Shown here piece by piece: positions 24,873-34,694 of a stretch of DNA of 64,000 nucleotides; positions within the stretch are counted from its first letter, which is position 1, and each line of letters opens with the position of its first letter. Under the pieces are notes generated by a model. It had not been told where the DNA came from. It did not search any database and saw only the letters and a list, made by a program, of their open reading frames with translations. The position numbers were made by a program, and so were the translations under genes. Where the stretch lies: assembly GCA_034423115.1 (NCBI GenBank), contig DAOUJD010000019.1:1-64000 (forward strand). The letters run 5' to 3'. This DNA is from Bin87 sp034423115 (GTDB lineage: Bacteria > Chloroflexota > Dehalococcoidia > Lucifugimonadales > UBA3495).

Positions 24873-25634
24873 ATGCCGTTTTACGAAAGAGGCGAAACTC
24901 GCATTTATTACGAAGAGGCCGGATCGGGCTTTCCCCTGCTGATCATTCCCGGCGGCGGTCTCAATTCAACCGTAGAAGGTTTGAGGACGGCGCATCCCTT
25001 CAACCCATTGGAAACCTACAGCGGCGACTTCCGCTGCATCGCTGCCGACCTGCGCAACGCCCCGCCGGGCCAATCCACCGGCCCGTTGGATATCGAGCGC
25101 ACCTGGGACGCTTTCACCGACGACCATATCGGCTTGATGGACCACTTAGGTATTGACAAGTTCGGCGTGATCGGGTTCTGCATCGCCGGGCCGATGATCC
25201 TCAACCTGCTCAGCCGGGCCGGCGACCGGGTCGTGGCGGCGGCGTTGATGCAGCCCAGCGGATACCGGCCCGAATTGCCGAACCTGTTCTACGAGAACAA
25301 CACCGCCGGATGGGGGCCGCCCCTGTGCGAGCAGCGTTCCGACATCACCATGGATATGGTGCATGACTTCTTAATGAACATGTACAACAATCGGGCGGAT
25401 TTCGTTTTCACGGTCTCCCGCGAGTTTGTCAGTTCATTGCAGGTGCCGATCCTGATTGCGCCCGACGACGTGCCGGCGCACCCGTACGAGCGGGCGATGG
25501 AGGTCGCCAACCTCGCGCCGAACTCCGAGGTAACCATTTATCCGTGGAAGGACACACAGGAGCACATTGACGAGGTCGTATCCCACGCCCGCCGCTTCCT
25601 GAAGGCCCACGCGCCGGTGGCTGCCGCGGCCTGA
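24873..25634 (+). CDS. Alpha/beta hydrolase with cysteine at the nucleophile elbow
   Basis: A 253-residue alpha/beta-hydrolase-fold protein: LLIIPGGGLNST oxyanion region near 22-34, the nucleophile elbow VIGFCIAGPM with cysteine at residue 103, an acidic residue after PILIAPDDVPAH, and the final histidine in TQEHIDEV. Most relatives have serine at the elbow; cysteine occurs in dienelactone hydrolases. AAGGAGGAACATCACA precedes the ATG. It could act on lactones or thioesters made by neighbouring oxidases. The gene is divergent from the serine hydrolase. Confidence 0.85.
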   Translation: MPFYERGETRIYYEEAGSGFPLLIIPGGGLNSTVEGLRTAHPFNPLETYSGDFRCIAADLRNAPPGQSTGPLDIERTWDAFTDDHIGLMDHLGIDKFGVIGFCIAGPMILNLLSRAGDRVVAAALMQPSGYRPELPNLFYENNTAGWGPPLCEQRSDITMDMVHDFLMNMYNNRADFVFTVSREFVSSLQVPILIAPDDVPAHPYERAMEVANLAPNSEVTIYPWKDTQEHIDEVVSHARRFLKAHAPVAAAA

Positions 25635-26078
25635 CCTGCCCCAATCGGTAAACACATCGGACCCCGCCCATGGCCCTCATCTTCGGATGATTCAACCAGT
25701 CGGCGGGGCCACGATCATTTGATGCCGCATGACCCCGTAAGCCGAATATATTGGCGAGGTTTGCCATTGACGATAGTGTTGCATTTCCTCCGCCTTCTAG
25801 TGCATCGCCGCGTGTCGCCGCCCGATTCCAATGCTCCCGACTTTCTCTAAACCGGAGCGGCGCGCGTCTCAGAAGATTTGGAAATCGAGTGGCGAACCCG
25901 AAGAGATGCGCCAAAGGAAATGCCAGGCGTCTGGATCAACAACGAGGACCAGCAGCCCAACGTTACAATCCCAAGGGCGGCGCCGGCAATTCGCGCAATG
26001 ATTTCGGGTGATCGGGCGGTTCGATTGTTGTAGACGATTCACACTTCCGAACCAAGATGGAAAGCGGAGGAAGAGACC
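25635..26078. other. Gene-free stretch
   Basis: About 440 bases between the alpha/beta hydrolase and the next amidohydrolase. A short open frame at 25751-26011 has no recognisable motif and no ribosome site. I see no clear hairpin or repeat. The promoter of the downstream gene should lie near its right end. Confidence 0.4.
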
Positions 26079-27371
26079 ATGAGCAACAACAGCGTGAAAA
26101 CCACCATAATTCGGAATGGCGCTCTCATCGACGGGACCGGCCAACCGTCGGCGCAAAACGACGCCGTTGTACTGCAGGGCAACCGCATCCTGAGCGTCGG
26201 TTCGGTTCCTCCGCAGGTCAACGTTGAGGATCGAGAGAACGTGGAGACCATCGACGCCACGGGCCAGTGGATCATGCCGGGCCTCATCGAAGGTCACTGC
26301 CACCTATCTTTTGGACAGCCGGCCATGCCCGGGCTGAACATCGCCAGGGGCACAACCAGCCCAGAGTTCTCCACCATCAGGGCCGCACAAAATGCGCGGG
26401 AGGTGTTGCGCTCCGGCGTCACCAGCCTGTCAATCCCCGGCGGCACCTGGTTCATCGACGTGGCGCTGCGGGAGGCCATCAACGCCGGGATGATCGAAGG
26501 GCCGCGCATCTACTGCGCCGGCCGGTTCATCGTCACCTACGGCAGCATCGCCGATAACGAGCCGTCGTGGATGGGCACGCCCGAGCACGTCAACGGGGTC
26601 TTGGCTAACTCCGTTTCCGAGATGGTCACCGAGGTACGCCGCCAGTGCAAACACGGGGTGGACTTCATCAAGATGGCCGATAGCACGTGGGGCGACTTTC
26701 AGACCATTTCCAAGGAGGAACTCGAAGCCGTCGTAGGGGAGGCGCACCGCCGCAACGCTCGCATCGCCATCCACTCCAGGGGGTCGGACTCGACCCGGGC
26801 GGCCGCCGAGGCGGGTGTGGATTGGATCATGCACGCCGACCTGGCCACCGAGGCCGACCTCGAGGTGGTGGCGGAGAACGGCGTCCGCATCATGCCCACG
26901 ATCACCTTCCTGAAACACGCCGTTGCGGTCGGTCGGGACTTCGGACGTAGCGACAAGGAGGTCGACCAGATCAAGTACAACCTGGAAGGCGGTTACAGCA
27001 TGCTGCAACACGCTCGCTCCATGGGCGTGAAGGTGCTATGCGGCACCGACAGCGGCAACTCCCCGCTCATGCCCTACGGCGAACTGCACGCCAACGAGAT
27101 GGAAATCATGGTCAAGTACGGCGGCTACACCCCCATGGAAGCCATCGTCGCCAATACACGTGACAACGCCTTCGCCGTGGGGTTGGAGGGCGAGTTGGGC
27201 ACCATCGAGCCCGGGATGCTGGCCGATTTGCTGATACTGGACAAGGACCCTTTGGCCGACATCAGCATCCTGCAGAAGGGCCGCCACCTCTCCACGGTGA
27301 TCAAGGACGGCAAGCAGGTGAACCTGAACGGCAGCGCCGGCGACCACCTGGTGGCGCTGGCAGCGGACTGA
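26079..27371 (+). CDS. Amidohydrolase (imidazolonepropionase/prolidase-like)
   Basis: A 430-residue binuclear-type amidohydrolase. Ligands are H73 and H75 in EGHCH, a lysine in DFIKMAD (K198) that would be carboxylated, H232 in IAIHSRG, H252 in IMHADLA and D324 in GTDSG. This arrangement matches the Xaa-Pro dipeptidase/Sgx9260 type of carboxylated-lysine enzymes. The closing beta-sandwich GTIEPGMLADLLILDKDPL is present. GGAGGAAGAGACC precedes the ATG. An MmgE/PrpD gene follows after 73 bases, so the two probably form an operon. Confidence 0.88.
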   Translation: MSNNSVKTTIIRNGALIDGTGQPSAQNDAVVLQGNRILSVGSVPPQVNVEDRENVETIDATGQWIMPGLIEGHCHLSFGQPAMPGLNIARGTTSPEFSTIRAAQNAREVLRSGVTSLSIPGGTWFIDVALREAINAGMIEGPRIYCAGRFIVTYGSIADNEPSWMGTPEHVNGVLANSVSEMVTEVRRQCKHGVDFIKMADSTWGDFQTISKEELEAVVGEAHRRNARIAIHSRGSDSTRAAAEAGVDWIMHADLATEADLEVVAENGVRIMPTITFLKHAVAVGRDFGRSDKEVDQIKYNLEGGYSMLQHARSMGVKVLCGTDSGNSPLMPYGELHANEMEIMVKYGGYTPMEAIVANTRDNAFAVGLEGELGTIEPGMLADLLILDKDPLADISILQKGRHLSTVIKDGKQVNLNGSAGDHLVALAAD

Positions 27372-27444
27372 CCCGTCGGACATTTCCATCACGACTGGGC
27401 CCGTGTTAGCATCGCGTCCGTAGCAAACCGGCAGGAGGTTCTCC

Positions 27445-28812
27445 ATGAACATCACGCAGCATATCGCCGATTACATAACCGGCGCCGACATCGAGGACTT
27501 CCCGCCCGATGCCATTGAAGCGGCCAAGGGCGCGATCATGGACTGCCTGGCGTGCATGTTGGCCGGCTCGCAGGAACCGCTGGCGGACATCCTCTGCCGG
27601 TACATAGAAGCCGAGGGCGCTGCGCCCATCGCCAGCATAGTGGGCCGGGGATTCAGAACCACCGCGGCCAACGCCGCCCTGGTGAACGGGGCCATCGCCC
27701 ACGCCCTGGACTACGACGACATTACCCAGATCACCAAGACCCATCCCACGGCAGTTCTCCTCCCGGCGGCCCTGGCGGCGGCCGAGGAAAGCGGCGCGTC
27801 CGGCCGGAACATGCTGCTGGGCTACATGTCGGGCTTCGAGGTTGCGTGCGCTGTGGGTGAGGCCCTCAGCGAAGCCTATTACGACGACCTGGGTTGGCAT
27901 CCCACCGGGCCATTGGGAGCCGTGGGGTCGGCTGCGGCGGCCAGCAAGATCATGGCGCTGGATCCTGAACAGACTGCCATGGCCGTCTCTCTGGCCGCTT
28001 CCCAGGCATCAGGACTGCGGCAGAACTTCGGCACCATGACCAAGCCCTTCCACGCCGGGGACGCCGCCCGCGCTGGCGTGGTGTCGGCAAAGTTGGTCAA
28101 AGAGGGTTTCACCTCCAGCAACGACGCGCTGGAAGGACGATTTGGGTTCATCCGCGCCTTCTCTGGAGGCCAGGGCTTCGACAGCCCGCAGGTGGTGGAG
28201 AACTTGGGTAACAAGCTTTACCTGGTGGAATCCGGCATCGAAATCAAGAAGTACCCGTGCTGCGGCAGCGCCCACCTGGCCCTGGACGCCACCTTTGACC
28301 TGCTGTCCCAGGGCACGATAGATCCGGCGGCGATTGAGCGCATCGACGTGACGGTGGACTTCGACCCGCCCCGTTCGCTGATTCACTCCAGGCCGGTTTC
28401 GTCACTGGAGGGCAAGTTCAGCATGCAGTATTGCCTGGCGGCCGCACTGCTAGATCGCCGCGTCGGCCTCCAGTCCTTCACCGACGATCAGGTGATGCGA
28501 CCCGAGGCCCAGGCGATGATTCCCCGCATAGACATGCGTCGGATCCCCGGCAACGAGGGCATGCCAAGCTGGACCGAGGGATACCACCAGGTTGACGTGC
28601 AGATGAAGGATGGGAGCACACTGAGTCAGCAGGCGCACCGGGCCAACAGCGGCGCTTTGCGCGGCGTTACGATGGACGACATCCGCTCCAAGTTCAGGGA
28701 TTGCGCGTCTCAGGCGCTGTCGGACGCGACCACTGCGGAAGTCTTGTCCCGTTTGGATTCGTTGGAAGAGGGGGAACCGGTCAGCGGGCTCTTGGATCTG
28801 CTCCGAGGCTGA
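27445..28812 (+). CDS. MmgE/PrpD-family protein
   Basis: A 455-residue protein of the 2-methylcitrate dehydratase family. Recognisable parts are the helical N-terminus with IEAAKGAIMDCLACMLAG (about 33-50), NGAIAHALDYDD (about 86-97), HPTAVLLPAALA, and the second-domain GIEIKKYPCCGSAH motif. PrpD enzymes dehydrate 2-methylcitrate without an iron-sulfur cluster; the wider MmgE/PrpD family includes many paralogues of unknown substrate, and no prpB or prpC partner is nearby. GCAGGAGGTTCTCC precedes the ATG. Confidence 0.9.
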   Translation: MNITQHIADYITGADIEDFPPDAIEAAKGAIMDCLACMLAGSQEPLADILCRYIEAEGAAPIASIVGRGFRTTAANAALVNGAIAHALDYDDITQITKTHPTAVLLPAALAAAEESGASGRNMLLGYMSGFEVACAVGEALSEAYYDDLGWHPTGPLGAVGSAAAASKIMALDPEQTAMAVSLAASQASGLRQNFGTMTKPFHAGDAARAGVVSAKLVKEGFTSSNDALEGRFGFIRAFSGGQGFDSPQVVENLGNKLYLVESGIEIKKYPCCGSAHLALDATFDLLSQGTIDPAAIERIDVTVDFDPPRSLIHSRPVSSLEGKFSMQYCLAAALLDRRVGLQSFTDDQVMRPEAQAMIPRIDMRRIPGNEGMPSWTEGYHQVDVQMKDGSTLSQQAHRANSGALRGVTMDDIRSKFRDCASQALSDATTAEVLSRLDSLEEGEPVSGLLDLLRG

Positions 28813-29241
28813 AGTTTCCCCCTGACAACTTCCGCGCAACCGAATCCGACCGAGTCGGCTTCCAGCGCCAATCCTGATGGTATGGCGCGGTGGTTGATTT
28901 TGGGCCGGCTTCGGAACAGGCTGGCTCAAGCAGGCGTACGTGACAGGTAAACTTGCCTGTCGAAATCGCGCTTCACATCAATGATTGGCAGTGCGGAACC
29001 GCAGGGCCTTTTCAAAGTCCCGTATGGCGGCCTTTCACCCCGAAGCGTCATTCCCACTTTGGCCGGAATCCAGCAGATCGTTGTGTTCGAAATATTCTGG
29101 ATTCCGGCTTTCGCCGGAATGACGGATTACTTTGAAAAAGCCATGGCGGAAACGTTGTCGGTATGTCAATAACAGGTGTTTACTGATACAATGGCGTAAT
29201 TCAAACGGGCTTTTCGACACACACTTGGGGGTATGAGCGCC
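28813..29241. other. Intergenic stretch with a palindromic repeat
   Basis: About 430 bases with no supported gene. It holds the repeat at 29046-29124. The bases before the following gene (TTGGGGGTATGAGCGCC) contain its ribosome site. Confidence 0.5.
29046..29124. repeat. SGFRRNDG-type palindromic repeat, intergenic copy
   Basis: Left arm CGTCATTCCCACTTTGGCCG continuing to 29073, right arm 29097-29124 (CTGGATTCCGGCTTTCGCCG with GAATGACG). The arms are imperfect complements separated by about 23 bases. It is the same family as the copy inside the hydantoinase gene at 9775-9841. Confidence 0.85.
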
Positions 29242-30129
29242 ATGGCCGATGACCTTTCCGCAATCGTTGATGCCGAGCCCGTTTTGATCGCTGCCGGCGG
29301 CCCGACTGAGGGCCCTCTTTGGCATCCCGCCAACTACCTGACCTACGTGCGGCACCGCGAAAGCATGCTGATGCGCTGGGACGGCAGTGGCGATCCCCAA
29401 GCAATCCGCACCGGTACCGGGGAAGGAAACGGCTGCGCCCTGGACCCCCAGGGTCGGCTACTCATGTGCGAGGGAGCCAACCGGCAGATCACGCGGATGG
29501 GTGCCGATGGATCGATTACGACGGTGGCCGACCGGTGGCAGGGCAAGCGGCTGAACCGGCCCAACGACATCGTCTGCCGCTCCGACGGCAGTGTTTATTT
29601 CACAGATCCTGAACGCGGCATCCCGGAGGAGCAGCGTGAGTTGGGATTCGCCGCCGTCTTCCGCATCGCGCCCGATGACAGCCTACATGTGGGCACCGAC
29701 GAGGTTGAATATCCCAACGGCCTCGCGCTATCCCCGGACGAATCGGTGCTGTACGTCGCCATTAGCCGCTTGGACGACCGCTGCGTCGGGGAAGGGGAGC
29801 GGGCTGAGGTTTGCACGCACCGGTTCATCAGGGCTTTTGATGTCGCCGGCGACGGCACGCTCAGCAACAACCGGATCTTCTGCGACATGTCGTCCGCCGA
29901 GCCCGGCGTCCCCGACGGCATGAAGGTGGACACCGAAGGGCGCGTTTACTGCACCGGTTCCGGAGGGATCTGGGTGATTGACCCGGAGGGCAACCGGCTG
30001 GGAGTCATCCGCGTCCCTGAGGTGCCCCGCAACCTCGTCTTCGGCGGTGAAAACCTGGATACCATGTTCATCACCGCCGGGGACTCGGTTTACAGCCTGC
30101 AAACCAAGGTGCGGGGCATAGCGGCGTAG
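29242..30129 (+). CDS. SMP-30/gluconolactonase-like beta-propeller
   Basis: A 295-residue (298 if the ATG at 29233 is used) six-bladed propeller of the SMP-30 family. Metal-site positions are visible: the glutamate in PTEGPLWH, the asparagine in RPNDIVC, the asparagine in YPNGLAL and the aspartate in VPDGMKVD. Members hydrolyse gluconolactone-type or other lactones with calcium or zinc. GGGGG lies directly before the first ATG and about ten bases before the second, so the second is preferred but not certain. It converges with an oxidase gene, consistent with oxidation of a sugar or alcohol to a lactone followed by hydrolysis. Confidence 0.9.
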   Translation: MADDLSAIVDAEPVLIAAGGPTEGPLWHPANYLTYVRHRESMLMRWDGSGDPQAIRTGTGEGNGCALDPQGRLLMCEGANRQITRMGADGSITTVADRWQGKRLNRPNDIVCRSDGSVYFTDPERGIPEEQRELGFAAVFRIAPDDSLHVGTDEVEYPNGLALSPDESVLYVAISRLDDRCVGEGERAEVCTHRFIRAFDVAGDGTLSNNRIFCDMSSAEPGVPDGMKVDTEGRVYCTGSGGIWVIDPEGNRLGVIRVPEVPRNLVFGGENLDTMFITAGDSVYSLQTKVRGIAA

Positions 30130-30213
30130 CATCGGATAGCCATTCGGCGGCCACCCGTACTCGACGATACAAACGCGACGGGCCGGTTTAATCTGGCCTG
30201 TCCAGTTCAACGC

Positions 30214-31614
30214 TCAGATACGCAGCCGGATGTTCTGGTTGCGGCTGAAGAGGTTGGTCGGGTCGTACTTCTGCTTCAGGGCCGCCAGCCTCTGGAAGTT
30301 GTCGCCGAAGGCCGCCTGTATCGCGTCTGCGCCTTCCTCCTCTTCGGTGCCGACCTGGTTGAGGTACGGGCCCGAGGAGAAGGGGAGCAGTTCGGCGGCG
30401 AAATCGCGCGCCCACCTGATGTGGACTTCAGACTCGCCGGGGTCCAAAAACACCGCGTTGGTGGCCCACTCGCACAGGGCGCCCCGATGGCCGAAGGCGG
30501 TCTCGTTGGCGGGGACCCGGCGCGCGGCGTTGCCCAAGTATTGGAACAGGACGCTGGACAGCGGCGAGGTTGCACGATCAAAGTAATCGAGGGTGATTTC
30601 CACCGTGTCGTCACTGAGTTCGCTCATGAAGTGGGACTTCAGATAGTTCTGGCGTCCCGGGGGCGCCATCGGCAGCAACTGCGCCTCCGGGTAGGTCATG
30701 GGCCGAACGCCGTCGGAAAGTGGCGGGCCGAACTGACGCAGCGGTCGGATCACGCGCTCACCCTCCTCGATGGAACCGTAGTAGCAGAGCAGGATGCTGC
30801 ACGTTTTGCCACCGCCGTCGGGCAGATTGGTAAGGAAGGTGACCAGATTCATCTCGTCCGGCATGCTCGCGGTGAACTCATTGACCATGGCGAAGAATTC
30901 CCGCGCGCGATCGTATGGGTAGAACAGCCAGCCCGCCAGCACCTCGGGGCCGACGGGATGCAGTTGGTACTCCAGGGAGGTTACAACGCCGAAGTTGCCG
31001 CCACCGCCGCGCAGGGCCCAGAGCAGATCGGGGTTCTCGTCGTCGCTGGCGGTGATCGCCCGTCCGTCGGCGGTGACCACGTCGGCTGATACGAGGTTGT
31101 CGCAACTGAGGCCGTAACTGCCGGACAGCCATCCGATGCCGCCGCCAAGGGTAAGGCCGGCGATGCCGGTATCCGGGTCGGTCCCGCCCGGCGCAGCGAG
31201 TCCGAAGGCCTGCGTCTCGTGATCGAACGCGCCCCATTTGGTCCCGCCCTGGGCGCGCACCGTTCTGGCCGACGGATCAACGCGCACGCCGGTCATCTGG
31301 GAGAGATCGATCATCAGACCGTCGTTGCATACACTGTTGCCGGGGAAGTTGTGGCCGCCGCCGCGCACCGAGATCAGCAGGTTGTTGTCCCTGGCGAAGT
31401 TGACCGAGTTGATCACGTCGGCCGTGCCGCTGCAGCGGGCAATGAGGGCCGGCCGTTTGTCGACCATGGCGTTCCAGACCCGACGAGCACCGTCGTATCC
31501 CTCATCGGCGGGCAGCAGTGATTCACCATGCAAGCTACCCCTGAAGTCCTTGATGGCAGCATCTTTGATGACGGCGTAGTCGCCGGATAGGGTCATGAAT
31601 TCCAAGTCTGCCAT
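30214..31614 (-). CDS. FAD-linked oxidase, berberine-bridge (BBE) type
   Basis: A 466-residue PCMH-type flavoprotein with a C-terminal BBE domain (YDPTNLFSRNQNIRL). The FAD site is in VRGGGHNFPGNSV, with H88 in the position that forms an 8-alpha histidyl bond. The second covalent site of plant and fungal relatives (a cysteine before the VGxGG turn) is not present: this protein reads GGTDPDTGIAG there, so single covalent attachment is expected. Enzymes of this kind oxidise sugars, alcohols or amines with O2. There is no signal peptide. It converges with the SMP-30 lactonase gene, a sensible functional pair. Confidence 0.9.
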   Translation of the reverse strand: MADLEFMTLSGDYAVIKDAAIKDFRGSLHGESLLPADEGYDGARRVWNAMVDKRPALIARCSGTADVINSVNFARDNNLLISVRGGGHNFPGNSVCNDGLMIDLSQMTGVRVDPSARTVRAQGGTKWGAFDHETQAFGLAAPGGTDPDTGIAGLTLGGGIGWLSGSYGLSCDNLVSADVVTADGRAITASDDENPDLLWALRGGGGNFGVVTSLEYQLHPVGPEVLAGWLFYPYDRAREFFAMVNEFTASMPDEMNLVTFLTNLPDGGGKTCSILLCYYGSIEEGERVIRPLRQFGPPLSDGVRPMTYPEAQLLPMAPPGRQNYLKSHFMSELSDDTVEITLDYFDRATSPLSSVLFQYLGNAARRVPANETAFGHRGALCEWATNAVFLDPGESEVHIRWARDFAAELLPFSSGPYLNQVGTEEEEGADAIQAAFGDNFQRLAALKQKYDPTNLFSRNQNIRLRI

Positions 31615-31700
31615 GATTCTCCCCCTGCCTGCTCGTCGATTGGATCCTGAAGGTTATGTTCAGTGGTGTGGATTGCGCTGTGCCGCTAATGGGCGGGCGT

Positions 31701-32735
31701 TCACAAGCCGACGACGCGTATCCGGTGATTGTGAGTGTCAGCGATGAAGAGGTCGCCATCCGCATCGATGCCGCAGCCGTGGGGATGAATCAGGCCGGCT
31801 TCGGTGGCCGGGCCGCCGTCGCCACCGCTGCCTTCGTGACCTCCCGCGATGGTGGTAACGATGCCCGTACGGGCGTCGATTCGCCGCACCGCGCAGTTGT
31901 CGGAATCGACCACGATGATGTTGTCGTTGAGATCGCAGCGCATGGCCTTGGGCGCGCCCCAAGTGGCCTCCAGGGCCGATCCGCCGTCGCCGGCGTAACC
32001 GTAAACGGAGTCCGCGCCGGCTATCGTGGTCAGCACGCCGTCCGGTGATATCTTGCGCACCCCGTTGCCTTCCCTCTCGCAGACATAAACGTTGCCCTGG
32101 CCGTCCACGGACACCGCCCGGGGGCCCATCAGGCTCGCTTCGGTCCGGTGTTTGCCGTCTCCCTCTCGTGACTTCTTGCCGGTTCCGGCAAAGGTGGTGA
32201 TGATACCCGTCGCCAGGTCGACGCGACGGATGCGCTGGTCCTGTATGTCGGCGATCAGCAGGCCGCCGCGCCCGTCCAAGTGCAGGTCGTTGGGTTCGCG
32301 CAGCATGGCTTCGTCGCCGGGACCGCCGTCGCCGCTGTAGCCGAACTCGCCGGTACCGGCCACGGTGGTGATGATCCCGGTGAGGCCGTCTATCTTTCTC
32401 ACGGCGGGGTCGAATCGCTGCGCGAAGTACATGTCCCCGTTGCCGTCGATGGCCAGACCGTACGGCTGGTTGATGAGCGCTTCGGTGGCTGGCCCGCCGT
32501 CTCCCGCGTAGCCGGCCTCTCCGGTGCCGGCAATCAGAGTGATCATGCCCGTGTGCGCATCCATGCGGCGGATCCGGTGATGGCGTCCCATGCACACCAC
32601 CATGTTGCCCTGCGGATCGAACTCACAGGCGTAGGGAGTTTGACACGCGGCGGCTATGGCGGGGCCGCCGTCGCCATCCCAACCCTCTGATCCGTTGCCC
32701 AATACAGTGCGAATGATGCCTTTCTCGGCCGGCAT
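31701..32735 (-). CDS. NHL-repeat beta-propeller protein
   Basis: A 344-residue protein made of six NHL-type repeats, each with GIITT(V/F)AGTG... and GDGGPA turns about 55 residues apart. It is nearly all propeller, with no catalytic motif and no signal peptide. GGAGG five bases before the ATG at 32735 gives the start; the longer frame to 32756 overlaps that site. It lies upstream of the BBE oxidase gene on the same strand (gap about 86 bases). Function is unknown; binding or lactonase-like activity are possible. Confidence 0.85.
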   Translation of the reverse strand: MPAEKGIIRTVLGNGSEGWDGDGGPAIAAACQTPYACEFDPQGNMVVCMGRHHRIRRMDAHTGMITLIAGTGEAGYAGDGGPATEALINQPYGLAIDGNGDMYFAQRFDPAVRKIDGLTGIITTVAGTGEFGYSGDGGPGDEAMLREPNDLHLDGRGGLLIADIQDQRIRRVDLATGIITTFAGTGKKSREGDGKHRTEASLMGPRAVSVDGQGNVYVCEREGNGVRKISPDGVLTTIAGADSVYGYAGDGGSALEATWGAPKAMRCDLNDNIIVVDSDNCAVRRIDARTGIVTTIAGGHEGSGGDGGPATEAGLIHPHGCGIDADGDLFIADTHNHRIRVVGL

Positions 32736-32978
32736 TGAAACCTCCAATGGTCGCAAATATGTTTATATATCCCGGTACGAACACCATTGTATATCGGAGC
32801 GGCGATGTTCGTCGGGTTGGTTCAACCGGAATGATGCACGCTTTACGGCGGGGGGAACCGGGCGGACGGGCCCGTTCTCCTGAGTATATAATCGGAACCA
32901 ATCGATCCCATGGCAGGTGCGGCGAAAATACCGCACCGATGCCGGAAACAACCGACTTTTACGTAGGAGGTACTGGTT

Positions 32979-33521
32979 ATGGGCATTCAAATCAAGCGCG
33001 TAGGACACGTTGGGATTCTGGTTTCCGATTTTGAGCGGTCCTTCGAGTTTTACACTAAGGTGTTGGGCTGCAAGGTGACTTCCCGCCGCAAGCGTCCTGA
33101 CGGGGCCGAGTCCGCTTTCCTGCGGTTCGACGAGACGCACCACGATTTCGTGATCGCCAGCGCTCCTGAGGGCGTGGATGTGTCGGAGAATGTGCCGGGG
33201 CACGCCCGCCTGGTACAGCAGGTGGCCTTTGAGGTGGAAAACCGCGACGAATTCATGAAGGCTTTGGCCCACATCCACACCCACGGCGCGGAGATTGTCA
33301 GCGGGCCACTGACCCACGGCATCGAGGCCGGCGGGAACCTGGAGGGCAGCGGCAGCCGTTCCTTCTACTTCCTGGACCCCGACGGCAACCGGCTGGAGAT
33401 CTTCTGCGACGGCATGAAGGTCCCTAACGGTGAGCTGTTCCCCAGGGCCGAATACGCCGACGCCATCAAGGACTTCATGGAGAAAAAGGCCGCGAAAGAA
33501 GCGGAGCTTGCCGCCGACTAA
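32979..33521 (+). CDS. VOC-family protein (glyoxalase/dioxygenase fold)
   Basis: A 180-residue vicinal-oxygen-chelate protein with paired beta-alpha-beta-beta-beta units. Candidate metal ligands are H10 (VGHVGILV) and E140 (DPDGNRLEIF). The middle ligand, normally histidine before 'aFEV' in extradiol dioxygenases, is glutamine here (QQVAFEV, Q81), so the site is closer to isomerase/lyase members than to a classical 2-His-1-carboxylate dioxygenase. TAGGAGGTACTGGTT precedes the ATG. A lysine/glutamate-rich tail ends the protein. Confidence 0.85.
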   Translation: MGIQIKRVGHVGILVSDFERSFEFYTKVLGCKVTSRRKRPDGAESAFLRFDETHHDFVIASAPEGVDVSENVPGHARLVQQVAFEVENRDEFMKALAHIHTHGAEIVSGPLTHGIEAGGNLEGSGSRSFYFLDPDGNRLEIFCDGMKVPNGELFPRAEYADAIKDFMEKKAAKEAELAAD

Positions 33522-33561
33522 GCAGGCTCGATTGCGCGCTCCATGAGTGCGCGAACAACAC

Positions 33562-33587
33562 GACGGCGGGGAGCGTTCCCCGCCGTC
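33562..33587. terminator. Hairpin between convergent genes
   Basis: An 11-pair G+C-rich stem (GACGGCGGGGA and its complement) around a GCGT loop. It lies between the ends of the VOC gene (+) and an NHL gene (-), where it could terminate both. There is no long T-run. Confidence 0.65.
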
Positions 33588-33622
33588 ATGCTTTGTCCCA
33601 TCAACGGGACAACCTGCTCGCT

Positions 33623-34504
33623 TTAACTCTGGCGAACGAACTTGTCGACGCCGGTGCCGTCGCTGAGGCCGACATAGATATCGCCGCGTGAGTCGACCCA
33701 ACTGCCGTGCCCGGGCCCGCGGCAGTCAAAGCGAGACAACACGTTGCCGGAGGTGTCCACGACACTGACACGGGCCGAGGCATCGCCGACGGGCCCTTCG
33801 CTGATTACCAAGTTGCCCGCGCTGTCCACCGAGACGTCCATGGGCCGCTGGATGTCGTCCCAGATGGAAATGAACTCGCCGTCCAGGCTGAACAACTGCA
33901 TGCGGTGATTCTCCCGGTCGCACAGGAAAATCGTGTCGTTGTGGATCACGAGGCTATGGGGCAGGTGGAAGTGTCCCGCTTCTTCCTTCCCCGGTTGCCC
34001 CCAGGACTGCTTGAGTTCGCCGTCCCAGCTGAAGCGGTGGATGCGGGCGTTGCGGTATCCGTCGGATACGTACAGGTCGCCGGATGGCGATGGGACCAGC
34101 TCGGTGGGGTAGTTGAACGGTCCGGCGGCCCGAGGGCAGAGGTCGCCCGGGTTCTCGCAGCCGGTGTCGGAATGGACGCCGTGCCGTCCCAGCATCTGCA
34201 CGGGCTTGCCGTCGATGGTGTAGACCAGGCACACCGAGTTGTCCCGGTCGGTGAGGTAAACCGTGTCCTCGCCGTCGATGAAAATGCCGTGGGCGAATGA
34301 AAAGGCACCGTTGCCCCAGCTATCCAGCAGGTTGCCGTCCCGGTCAAAGATCAGGATGGGCGGGTCCTTGCGCTGGAAGGCGAACACGCGGTCCTGGGAG
34401 TCGGTGGCGATGGCGCTGACCATGGCAAAGGTCTCCCCTGCCGGCAGCTTGGCCCAGTTCTCCACCACTTCGTAGGTGTAATCTCCGCTTCCTACCGTCG
34501 TCAT
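33623..34504 (-). CDS. NHL-repeat protein (peptidylamidoglycolate-lyase-like propeller)
   Basis: A 293-residue propeller with DxxDRV(F/Y), GIFIDGEDTVYLTDRDN and GDLYVSDGYRNARIHRF-type NHL strands, similar in wording to the bacterial relatives of peptidyl-alpha-hydroxyglycine amidating lyase. There is no signal peptide. AAGGAGG eight bases before the ATG at 34504 sets the start. Its substrate or partner cannot be told from the sequence; it is divergent from an MFS exporter gene. Confidence 0.82.
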   Translation of the reverse strand: MTTVGSGDYTYEVVENWAKLPAGETFAMVSAIATDSQDRVFAFQRKDPPILIFDRDGNLLDSWGNGAFSFAHGIFIDGEDTVYLTDRDNSVCLVYTIDGKPVQMLGRHGVHSDTGCENPGDLCPRAAGPFNYPTELVPSPSGDLYVSDGYRNARIHRFSWDGELKQSWGQPGKEEAGHFHLPHSLVIHNDTIFLCDRENHRMQLFSLDGEFISIWDDIQRPMDVSVDSAGNLVISEGPVGDASARVSVVDTSGNVLSRFDCRGPGHGSWVDSRGDIYVGLSDGTGVDKFVRQS

Positions 34505-34694
34505 TATTTTTTCCTCCTTGGTGCTCACTTGGGTTGTCGTTGGCTGACGCCGCTATTGTAACGCCGGCGACACCGTCCGACGCGGGTGATACGCACAGGA
34601 TCGCCATGCGGGAGCCTGGGCGATCAGCCTGTCAAATCGTGGTGCGTTGCCCTAGGTCGCGGACTCATGGGTTGTACAATGCGGCACCTGCCGA

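Noticed and set aside
25751..26011. Possible small gene before the amidohydrolase
   Set aside because: Arg/Pro-rich translation without family similarity or ribosome site.
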